Source: Coxiella endosymbiont of Ornithodoros maritimus
Lineage (GTDB): Bacteria > Pseudomonadota > Gammaproteobacteria > Coxiellales > Coxiellaceae
Assembly: GCF_907164965.1 (NCBI RefSeq)
Contig: NZ_CAJRAM010000026.1
Coordinates: 1-33,024, forward strand
Reading direction: 5' to 3'
DNA length: 33,024 nt
The position numbers and the translations under genes were made by a program. The notes under the pieces are model-generated. The model made no database searches. It worked only from the letters and a program-made list of their open reading frames with translations, and was not told the DNA's origin. How positions within the stretch are numbered: position 1 is the first letter of the stretch; each line of letters begins with the position of its first letter. This document shows positions 18,824 through 26,654 of the stretch, piece by piece.

Positions 18824-19989
18824 TGATAGTGCAAGCGTTATTTTTGCTTTTGCCAATAGCAGCTGCCGGCGGATGGCTTGCAGCGCGACGCGTATCATTT
18901 AAAAACGATACTAAATTGTTGCCCACTTTACGCCAAGATTATTTTAAAGGTTTGAATTATTTAATTAACGAACAGCCTGACAAAGCCCTTGATGTTTTTA
19001 TTAAATTGCTTGAAGTCGATACAGACACAGTAGAAACGCATTTAGCACTGGGTAGTCTCTTTCGTCGGCGGGGCGAAGTAGAGCGTGCTATTCGTGTACA
19101 CCAAAACTTGATAGCTCGGCCTCAATTAGCCAAAGAACATCATTTTCACGCTTTATCGGAATTAGCTCAGGATTATTTGCGCGCCGGTGTGCTTGACCGT
19201 GCTGAACGGTTGTTTATCGAGTTAGTAGAGATGGGTGAAGAAAATCAAGGCAGTTTGCGCTTTTTGTTGCACATCTATCAGAAAGAAAAAGACTGGCAAA
19301 AGGCCATTGAAACGGCCCAAAAATTACTTGTATGTGGCGAACCAGTTAACGCTATTATTGCACAATACCATTGTGAGCTGGCCGAGCAAATGATTGATAT
19401 AGGGCGGACTTCCCAAGCGGTGCAATGTTTAAAACGGGCTAAAGCCATCGATTCGAATTGTGTGCGTGCAAGCCTTATTCAAGCGCGCCTAGAAAGCGAA
19501 AATGCGCACTATCGAGAGGCTATTTGCTGTTATAAACGAGTCGTTGAACAAGATCCTGATTATATTTCGGAAGCCGTAACCCTATTAGTCAATTGTTATC
19601 AGCGGCTTGGAGAAGAAAATAAATTAGTGGCTTATCTTGAAGACTGTCTCATGCGTTACCCAAGAATTTCATTGGTATTGGCCATTTCGGATCATTTACA
19701 ACATCGGCACGGAGAAAAAGCGGCTATAGAATTTATCGCGCAACAAATTCAGCGCCAGCCATCCTTGCGCGGTTTAACGCATTTAGTAGGATTATATTTA
19801 CTTAATTCCAGCGGCGATACGCAAGATAAATTATTAATTTTGCAAAATTTCATGAAAAAATTATTGGAAAATAAACCTATCTATCGTTGTTCTCATTGCG
19901 GATTTTCGGGAAAGATGTTGTACTGGCTCTGTCCCAGTTGTCAACATTGGAATACCGTGAGACCCATTCAAGGTTTAGAAGGTAATTGA
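18823..19989 (+). CDS. lapB: LPS-assembly TPR/rubredoxin-like protein LapB (YciM)
   Basis: A 388-residue protein. The first 20 or so residues (VQALFLLLPIAAAGGWLAAR) form a membrane anchor. About nine TPR-like repeats follow, including YFKGLNYLINEQPDKALDVF and AERLFIELVEMGEENQG. The C-terminus has a rubredoxin-type zinc site with Cys356, Cys359, Cys370 and Cys373 (CSHCGF and CPSC). LapB adapts FtsH to degrade LpxC and so sets lipid A synthesis. I start at ATG 18823, overlapping the lapA stop; a TTG at 18820 adds one residue. The stop abuts pyrF. Confidence 0.94.
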   Translation: MIVQALFLLLPIAAAGGWLAARRVSFKNDTKLLPTLRQDYFKGLNYLINEQPDKALDVFIKLLEVDTDTVETHLALGSLFRRRGEVERAIRVHQNLIARPQLAKEHHFHALSELAQDYLRAGVLDRAERLFIELVEMGEENQGSLRFLLHIYQKEKDWQKAIETAQKLLVCGEPVNAIIAQYHCELAEQMIDIGRTSQAVQCLKRAKAIDSNCVRASLIQARLESENAHYREAICCYKRVVEQDPDYISEAVTLLVNCYQRLGEENKLVAYLEDCLMRYPRISLVLAISDHLQHRHGEKAAIEFIAQQIQRQPSLRGLTHLVGLYLLNSSGDTQDKLLILQNFMKKLLENKPIYRCSHCGFSGKMLYWLCPSCQHWNTVRPIQGLEGN

Positions 19990-20703
19990 ATGATGGAAAA
20001 ACCAGACCCAACAGTTATTGTGGCCATCGATACTGGTACGGTGGAGCAAGCGCGAGCACAAATAAACCCATTAACCCCTGAGTTATGTCACCTTAAAATC
20101 GGCAGTATTCTATTTACACGTTACGGGCCGGCATTTGCCGAGGAATTAATGCAGAAAGGCTATCGCATTTTTCTCGATTTGAAATTTTATGATACTCCAC
20201 AAACGGTGGCAGGCGCTTGCCGAGCGGTCGCAGAGCTTGGCGTGTGGATGATGAATATTCACATATCCGGTGGACGTACAATGATGGAAACGGTTGTGAA
20301 TGTGTTGCAATCGATTACTTTAAAGGAAAAACCTTTATTAATTGGGGTCACTATTTTAACAAGCCTAGACGGTAGTGATTTAAAAACATTAGGGATACAA
20401 GAGAAGATTCCTGATATCGTTTGCCGTATGGCAACCCTTGCCAAAAGCTCTGGGTTGGATGGGGTGGTTTGTTCAGCTCAAGAGGTGGCACTGTTGCGTA
20501 AACAAATCGATAGAAATTTTTTGTTAGTTACTCCTGGCATTCGTTTAGAAACCGATGAAAAAGGTGATCAAAAACGTATAATGACCCCACGAGCGGCTAT
20601 CCAAGCTGGCAGTGATTATTTAGTAATTGGCAGGCCCATCACGCAATCCACAGATCCTTTAAAGACATTAGAGGCTATTGATAAAGATATTAAGACCTGT
20701 TGA
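19990..20703 (+). CDS. pyrF: Orotidine-5'-phosphate decarboxylase
   Basis: A 237-residue TIM-barrel OMP decarboxylase. [13 protein letters not shown] is the first strand; [14 protein letters not shown] binds substrate. The catalytic Asp-Lys-x-x-Asp appears as [11 protein letters not shown] with Asp63, Lys65 and Asp68. [17 protein letters not shown] is the phosphate-gripping loop, followed by [14 protein letters not shown]. The motif is slightly unusual, with Tyr and Thr where DLKFHDIP is typical, but the charged tetrad is kept. It catalyses the last step of UMP synthesis. The start codon follows the lapB stop with no gap, so it is the last gene of this operon. Confidence 0.95.
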   Translation: MMEKPDPTVIVAIDTGTVEQARAQINPLTPELCHLKIGSILFTRYGPAFAEELMQKGYRIFLDLKFYDTPQTVAGACRAVAELGVWMMNIHISGGRTMMETVVNVLQSITLKEKPLLIGVTILTSLDGSDLKTLGIQEKIPDIVCRMATLAKSSGLDGVVCSAQEVALLRKQIDRNFLLVTPGIRLETDEKGDQKRIMTPRAAIQAGSDYLVIGRPITQSTDPLKTLEAIDKDIKTC

Positions 20704-20795
20704 AAATTTCTAGTGCCAATAAAAATTATCCCGATATTGTGCTCTTTTCACATTGACATACACTGTTGATGTTTGAACTGTTCAAGGAGATTTTT

Positions 20796-21136
20796 ATGAA
20801 AAAAATAATTCAATTAATTTCAGCGGTATTGATAGCTAGCGTTGCTTCTTCAGCACAGGCCAAACTTGCTTCTGAAGTGATTAAAAGTAAACTGCATAGG
20901 CATGGCAGCAGTTAGTATGTAAAAACAGGACCTGTCGATACTAACACGGCCGATGCCACTATATTAACTACGTTTAAAGGCATTGGTGTTAAAAAAGCTA
21001 AAGCCATCATCGTCTATGGGAAAAAGAAGGGAATTTTAAATCAATAGAGGTATTTTCGTCGGTATCCGGCATCAGCCAAAAAACCGTTGCTTGTCTTATA
21101 AGAAACAATCCTCATTGCTTAGTGGTTAATCCGTAG
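20796..21136 (+). pseudogene. ComEA-like secreted helix-hairpin-helix protein pseudogene
   Basis: The reading starts MKKIIQLISAVLIASVASSA then QAK, a clear Sec signal peptide, with AAGGAG upstream. A TAG interrupts after HRHGSS. The same frame continues VDTNTADATILTTFKGIGVK then KAKAIIVYGKKKG, the helix-hairpin-helix unit of ComEA. A frameshift near 21035 is then needed for GNFKSIEVFSSVSGISQKTV to a stop at 21134-21136. ComEA binds incoming DNA in the periplasm during transformation; single-HhH relatives may have other roles. One stop plus one frameshift make it inactive. Confidence 0.82.
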
Positions 21137-21147
21137 AGTGAAGGATA

Positions 21148-21173
21148 ACCCTCTCCCGAAAGCAGGAGAGGGG
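21148..21173 (+). repeat. CCCTCTCC palindromic repeat
   Basis: CCCTCTCC (21149-21156) and GGAGAGGG (21165-21172) form an eight-pair stem with the loop CGAAAGCA. It lies just after the ComEA-like pseudogene and belongs to the same dispersed family as the copy before smc. Confidence 0.65.
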
Positions 21174-21254
21174 AGAAGAAAATTTTGGAAGCCCGTCGCT
21201 CTTGTCTTTGGCGCCAGCGCCAGAGATTTCTTTCTTTTGAATTCTACTTCACGC

Positions 21255-21284
21255 TTGAACAATCTTTCTCCTGCCTGTTATCAT
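21255..21284 (+). promoter_or_regulatory. Candidate promoter of the wecA-like gene
   Basis: TTGAAC (21255-21260) and TATCAT (21279-21284) are 18 bases apart and end 51 bases before the start codon. Both hexamers are one or two bases from consensus, which makes this one of the better promoters in the window. Confidence 0.5.
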
Positions 21285-21335
21285 TTTTCCGTTCATGACA
21301 TTAATCAAATTGAGAACTGCATGATGTGACTTTTT

Positions 21336-22454
21336 ATGGAACTTATTAAAAGCGGCCTTATCGCGTTTGTAGCCTCTTTATTTTGCATTTGGTTATTGCG
21401 CCCTTTGGCAATACGCATTGGTTTTGTTGACCGTCCTAATGACCGAAAATGGCATGGAAGAGAAGTTCCATTGATTGGCGGAATCTCGATGTTCTTTTCT
21501 TTTTGCTTTGCGTTATTAACGCTCTCGACTTCATTGTTGCCTTATCGAGGGATGTTAGCGGGAAGCAGCATCCTTGTTTTAATGGGAGTCGTGGACGATT
21601 TTAGTGATCTAAGTTCAAAGCTGCGATTATTTGGACAATTATTTGCAGCCTTGTTGATGATCATTTGGGGAAATGTGATTCTGTCTAACCTTGGTAATTT
21701 ATTCTTTTTGGGCGATCTTAAAATTGGTTTGTGGGCTATTCCAATAACGGTAATTGTGGTTTTGGCTAACATCAATGCAATGAATATGATTGATGGTCAA
21801 GATGGTCTGGCCGGGGGTGTGGCGTTAGGAGAGGCGCTATTATTATTATTGGTGAGTGTCAAGCTGCATCAAGTGTCTAATTTTAATTTGCTTTTTATTC
21901 TTATTATTTTATTAATTGCCTTTTTAGGATTTAACATGCGATTACCGTGGCGTAAAGAGGCCAGTATTTTTATGGGTGATTCGGGGAGTACCTTCATTGC
22001 TTTTCTGTTGGCGTGGTTTGCGATTGATTTATCCCAACAGAATTTGGCGTTGATCAAACCCATGACGATATTGTGGATTATGGCATTTCCTTTATTCGAT
22101 CTCATCAATGTAATTGTATTGCGAGTGCGACAAAAAAAATCAATCATTGTAGCGAGTCGTGATCATTTTCACCATGTATTACATGTCGCTGGTTTAGATA
22201 CATCCTTGTCTACCTTATTATTGTGTGTGTTATCCTTGCTTTTAGGGATTTTTGGATTAGCGTTAAATTATTTTACTGTCTCTGATGGTTGGCAATTCAT
22301 TTTATGGGTGGGGGCGCTGTTTTGCTATATTTATATCGTTGAGTTGACACGCAAACCGATCATGGAGAACGAAATTGATATTGTCGCTAACCCCGAGGGG
22401 TTAGCTCTTGTGACTAAAACTTCCTGCAATGCCGGTACACAAAATTTCAAGTAA
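21336..22454 (+). CDS. wecA: WecA/MraY-family polyprenyl-phosphate sugar-1-phosphate transferase
   Basis: A 372-residue multi-pass membrane protein, about eleven hydrophobic segments. It has the family's catalytic landmarks: RPNDRKWHGREVPLIGGI, VVDDFSDLSSKLR (Asp87, Asp88), NAMNMIDGQDGLAGG, FMGDSGSTF and RDHFHHVLH. It transfers a sugar-1-phosphate, in WecA GlcNAc-1-phosphate from UDP-GlcNAc, onto undecaprenyl phosphate at the cytoplasmic face to begin O-antigen or related glycans. MraY is less likely because the flanking loops and context differ. The exact sugar is unknown. Its last 54 bases overlap the 3' end of the decayed opposite-strand gene. Confidence 0.88.
   Translation: MELIKSGLIAFVASLFCIWLLRPLAIRIGFVDRPNDRKWHGREVPLIGGISMFFSFCFALLTLSTSLLPYRGMLAGSSILVLMGVVDDFSDLSSKLRLFGQLFAALLMIIWGNVILSNLGNLFFLGDLKIGLWAIPITVIVVLANINAMNMIDGQDGLAGGVALGEALLLLLVSVKLHQVSNFNLLFILIILLIAFLGFNMRLPWRKEASIFMGDSGSTFIAFLLAWFAIDLSQQNLALIKPMTILWIMAFPLFDLINVIVLRVRQKKSIIVASRDHFHHVLHVAGLDTSLSTLLLCVLSLLLGIFGLALNYFTVSDGWQFILWVGALFCYIYIVELTRKPIMENEIDIVANPEGLALVTKTSCNAGTQNFK
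22386..22405. repeat. Perfect 9-bp inverted repeat at the wecA 3' end
   Basis: GCTAACCCC and GGGGTTAGC are separated by only two bases. The hairpin lies inside the wecA coding end and covers the stop codon of the opposite-strand pseudogene. No T run follows on either strand. Confidence 0.6.
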
Positions 22455-23560
22455 TCTACGAAGCGGCTCTTGCTTTAAGGCAGGGAAAGTATTGAGCAGG
22501 CCATCCATTCTTTCATTATTTAGGATTTCCTGCTGATTGAGAATTTCTTCGAGTTTGCTAGTGGCTCGACTTATTTGTTGAACAGGATGATGACATTTAA
22601 AAAAACCCGCAATTTTCTTCCAACACATGTTTTCATTTTCAATAGTCTTTTTATATTCCTGAAGTAGTTTTTCGATGATTAAGAGTAAATTTTGGGGGTC
22701 GTCTCTAAAGTCAGCTTTGGAAAAGCATTCCATATGTTTCAATAACAGAGATAAATTATTTTCTATAACATTTTTAATAAAATCTACGTCAGCGATCCTA
22801 TTGCTGCTTTCTCTTATGTTAGCCTGTTAGCCAAATGAGCCAATTGGCTAAATAGCGATTGTGCTAATTCTTTTTTAGAAAAAAGTCCACAGAAGGGTGG
22901 ATATTGAGAGAGATCATGTTGGCTTGCGAACAAAAATAAAGGACTACAGGCACTGCGATTAAATTGCAAGAATATTTGCTGTTGTGCTTCAAAGCTAAAT
23001 TGGCTTACTTGGTCTAAGATAATCTCTTTTGTAGGTTCAAAATTCATTACTAGCATCAAACATTCATAGATGTTTTTATTTATTTGAATAAAGATCGACT
23101 CAAAAACCCCATTCGCACGACTAACGTCAAGATATTTTCGCCATCTGCATTTATTGATAGGTTTTGTTCGTTCTAGGATTTTAATAGTTTTTTAATTTCT
23201 TCATCGGGAGAAGATACGAAATCGTTCTTCTTAACGTCCTCCATAATTTTTAAATAAAGTTCTAAAAGGGGAAAGAGTCGTTCACTCAAAGAGCAACCGA
23301 CATTAGGATGTTTATTTTCACCCTCTTTTTTTCTTCTCAGGAAGATGAAGGGGACTCGAAAACTCGTCCTTCAGGAATTAACTGCTGCATGATAAAGATA
23401 TCAAAATTCCGTGCTTTTTTTGTTTAAGTTTCTGATACCTCTTTTTAAGGAATCTACGTTGATTCTCATCCTTAAGCCCTCTAGTTGTGTATCTTACTTT
23501 ATCTAACTGGTGATAGAGACAATATAGCTTGTTGTTCTTAAACAAAAATCGGTTGGGCAA
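22401..23560 (-). pseudogene. Shattered gene of unknown function, about 380 codons
   Basis: Five open pieces on one strand read as successive parts of one protein once four frame changes are made. The first (from about 23560) has LYCLYHQLDKVRYTTRGLKD; shifting at an A run near 23415 gives ARNFDIFIMQQLIPEGRVFE. A shift near 23340 gives KHPNVGCSLSERLFPLLELY and PDEEIKKLLK. A shift near 23185 gives ILERTKPINKCRWRKYLDVS and FSFEAQQQIFLQFN. A shift near 22820 gives ANIRESSNRIADVDFIKNVI and the end EPLRRLLEILCTGIAGSFSH then KS. The product is hydrophilic and mainly helical, with no signal peptide or motif I recognise. The start is unclear and may lie up to about 23590. An accessory or effector-like protein is possible, but that is only a guess. 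Confidence 0.65.
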
Positions 23561-23639
23561 TTTTTGCCATCAGGATAGTTGCATTCTTAAGCCTTTTTAG
23601 CACAAAATGTCACGACTAGATTATGCAGCATAAGGAAGA

Positions 23640-24637
23640 ATGGCTATGAAGCTGGTTGAACATTTTTCTCGGCTTTTTGGGGGAGTAATCGGATTTTTTA
23701 TAGTTATGGCGGCTGGGTGTTCCACTACCCTTAAGGGATCCATGCCAGTTCGATCCTTTGCTGGGCCGACCGCCTGTTCGCAAAACGCATTCCTGCGGAA
23801 ATACGGTTGTTCTCTTAGCAAAATTTAGCAAAATTGAGGTTGCTGCGGAGCGTGGCGATCCTGACGCCAAATATGCTTTGGGATATATGTATTTTTATGG
23901 TATAGCCACGGTTCGGGATGCAGAAGCCGCTAGTCTGTGGATACGACGAGCGGCCGCCCAAGGTCAGCCCTTGGCGATTCGGGCCTCTCATATGATTCAT
24001 GAACACGAATATCCCACCATGGGCGCTGTTCAAGGCCTTTCTCTAAACCTGACTAGTCATTCAGCGTCTCCAACAAGCGCTCTTCTTTATAAAAAGGTCG
24101 ATATCCACCGTGCTAATACTCGAGCGCCATTGGAACCTTTACGCCAGCACTTGCCGGATTATCGAAATACCTCTCGCCATTCGAATCCCGTCCATGATGT
24201 GCTTAAGAAAAATTCTGAAACCCCGCGGATAAAGATTCCACGGTAGTGCTCCTTTTTATTCAGTGTAGGTTTTGCTCAAGTCCCACCTCCTGTAGCTTGT
24301 TACGGTGATGAACGCCGGCTTGAGGGCAGGAGAAAAAGCCTTACATAATTCGAAAGCGAGCTATACAGTGCAGTTGATGGCTAGTGTTGATTTAAAGGCC
24401 ATTAAGGATTTCGTGAAACCCCATCACCTGGAAGGTCAAACTCATTATTTCCATGCCTCGTAAAGCGGCTATCAGTGGCATGTCCTGTGGCATGTCCTCT
24501 TGTATGGTGCCTATAAGAGCCAAGAGAGGCAAAAACGGCTATCCAGCACTTTTTCGCCCCTTCAAAAGCTTTTTTGCTCATGGGTTAAGTCTGTGATAGT
24601 GGTTAAGCGGGAAATTCAGCTAAGGAAGGTAGTTTAG
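23640..24637 (+). pseudogene. Sel1-repeat/SPOR-domain lipoprotein pseudogene
   Basis: It opens with a lipoprotein signal ([16 protein letters not shown]; lipobox AAGC). A 10-base tandem duplication (TTAGCAAAAT twice, near 23816-23835) shifts the frame. The next frame has a Sel1-type repeat: [20 protein letters not shown] then [20 protein letters not shown] follows at 24244-24246, and open sequence continues in that frame to VPPPVACYGDE. A further shift near 24310 gives ALHNSKASYTVQLMASVDLK, a SPOR domain. That domain is cut by a TAA near 24464 and carries a 12-base tandem duplication (WHVL twice). SPOR domains bind denuded septal peptidoglycan. I read this as one gene, though two adjacent genes cannot be excluded. 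Confidence 0.72.
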
Positions 24638-24972
24638 GAGATCTAAGCCTCCCCAATTCTCTCCATATTGTTACCCCAACGTACAGCCACTTTAATTTTG
24701 CCCTCCTCACCCCGCGCAGCGGATCACAGGCGCGCTTTCAGCGCCTGTGCACAAACGCTGCCCCCGAAAAGTACGCTGGGTCTCCCCTAGCGCGCGGTGA
24801 CGGGGTCTAAAGTGGGTTGTGACTAGTGTCTAACGATAAGATCCTGCCCCTCCCTTATTTGATAGATTTTAGAACAAAATTTGTATATAGTAAGCTTACT
24901 ATTGATTTCTAAAGAATATTTGGGCAAATATCTCTCTAATATTTTTTGGAATATTGAGAAGGGGAAGCATTT
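24638..24972. other. Structured intergenic segment
   Basis: No gene is visible. The first half is GC-rich and rich in inverted repeats. CACAGGCGC (24725-24733) and GCGCCTGTG (24741-24749) form a perfect nine-pair stem, and looser complementary arms (AGCCACTTTAA near 24685 and TAAAGTGGGTT near 24811) could enclose it. The second half is AT-rich and leads to the transporter pseudogene, whose start is preceded by AGGGGA. Confidence 0.45.
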
Positions 24973-26476
24973 ATGTCTGTCCGATCACTGACCGGTCAAC
25001 CTAAGCCTTTTTATCTTATTTTCTTTATTGAAATGTGGGAGCACTTTGGTTATTACGGGGTTTAAGCGTTACTCGTGTTATACGAGGTAGAACGCGCCTG
25101 GGCTATCAAGATAGAGCTATGCCGATTTCCTTTTTGCCGCTGTTAATGCTTTAGTTTTCTTACCTGTGGGGTATGTTGGGAATAAAGTTTTCGGAACGAA
25201 GCGCACTATTTTATTGAGGCAGCTGTGTTGGCTCTCGGCTATTTATTACTATCGCTGCCGGCGATTTCTAACACTTATCTCGCGCTTCCTTTAACCTTTA
25301 TTGCTGTCGGGAACGGTTTATTCAAAGTAAATCCGTCGAGCTTACTGTCCGAAGTTTATGAAAAAACACAGCACAATCTGGACAGAGGTTTTACCCTCTA
25401 TTTTATATGAGCGTTAACATCGGAGCGGCTGTTTCGATAAATTTAACGCCAATCTTAAGCAAGTTTTTTGGTTGGCACGTGGCTTTTTCTGTTTGTTGCG
25501 CTAGGCTAATCATTGCCATATTTAATTTTTTTATGCGGGGAAGCATTGCAGATTACGGTTCAAAGCCGGATCAGAGCCCTTTAGGTTTGCATTATTTAAT
25601 GTATGTGTTGCTCGGGCACGGTAGGGCTTGTTGTTGGCGGGTATTTCTTGTTAATTCATTTTCAAATAATCTCTTGGCTCCATTCTATCGGAACAGTGGT
25701 TTTATTGCTGACTTATTTTGTTTTAACGGGGAAAGCTAAACCAGAAGAACATAAGGGAATATTTTTATTTATTATCTTATTTTCAGAAGCCGCTGTCTTT
25801 TTTGTGTTGTATTTCCAAATGCCGACATCGTTATTGCTCTTTGCATTGCAAAATGTTCACCATTTGATCTTGGGTATTTTTATTGAACCAGCTCAATTTC
25901 CAAACGCTTAATCTACTATGGGTCATAATTATGAGTCCGGTAATGGCGGTAATTTATCAAAGGTTGCATAAGCGTGGTCGCGATCTATCGCCACCGGCGA
26001 AACTTTCGTTGGGAACATTCTTGGCGGGATCGCTTCCTTTTGGGGCTTTATTCAATCATTATGGTGTAATTTCGGAGATTTGGCTGGTGCTTTCTTACTG
26101 GTTGCAAAGTACTGGCTAATTTCTGGTTAGTGCGCTCGGATTGTCGTCGCTTGCGGCTCGTTATGTGCCTCAGCGATTTATGGGGTTCACAATGGACCTC
26201 TGGTTTCTCTGTACCTTCATTGCAAGCATAATTGCAGGGAAGGTAGCGAGCATAGCTAGCATTCCAAAGAATAATTCGAAAGATGTTCCCATGTCGCTAC
26301 CTAATTTATGAGCATTTATTCATGAAAATCGGCCTGATTATCGTAGCGATATCGCTGGTTGTGTTTACGTTGAGGTGCCTTTATTAAAAAAACTAGCAGC
26401 CAATGACAAACAGCTTGTTGACAAGCAGGACGTCGCTGAGCTGCTGAGCGATGATCAATTAGTGGGGTTAAGTTAG
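24973..26476 (+). pseudogene. POT-family proton-dependent oligopeptide transporter pseudogene
   Basis: A TAA at 25063-25065 stops translation after 30 codons ([13 protein letters not shown], the family's first-helix motif with the E-x-x-E/H-F-G-Y-Y-G signature). Pieces in shifting frames continue as YADFLFAAVNALVFLPVG, LALGYLLLSLPAISNTYLAL, VGNGLFKVNPSSLLSEVY, MSVNIGAAVSINLTPIL, VGLVVGGYFLLIHFQIISW and LNLLWVIIMSPVMAVIYQRL. The C-terminus QLVDKQDVAELLSDDQLVGL leads to a stop at 26474-26476. At least seven lesions are needed. POT carriers import di- and tripeptides with protons; the substrate of the ancestor is unknown. The decay is more advanced than in mvaB or aroA. A terminator remains after the gene. 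Confidence 0.88.
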
Positions 26477-26502
26477 CTGGCGATAAGAGGCCAGCTTTTT
26501 TT
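26475..26502 (+). terminator. Rho-independent terminator after the POT pseudogene
   Basis: AGCTGGC (26475-26481) and GCCAGCT (26490-26496) form a seven-pair stem with an eight-base loop, followed by seven T. It overlaps the transporter stop codon. Confidence 0.82.
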
Positions 26503-26512
26503 ATATCAGCGA

Positions 26513-26544
26513 TTTCCCCTCTCCCACAAGCGGGAGAGGGGAAA
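26513..26544 (+). repeat. CCCTCTCC palindromic repeat, best-preserved copy
   Basis: TTTCCCCTCTCCC (26513-26525) and GGGAGAGGGGAAA (26532-26544) are perfectly complementary over 13 bases around the loop ACAAGC. It sits between the transporter terminator and smc. The perfect pairing suggests it is recent or maintained. Confidence 0.75.
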
Positions 26545-26654
26545 GTTGTGACCGAGATCTTTTTTAACACATCCATTTTCTCGACTAACTTTCTTCTCTC
26601 TCCTGATTTGGGTAGACTACAAACACTATCAGTCAGGATGAATAGCAGCTGCTC

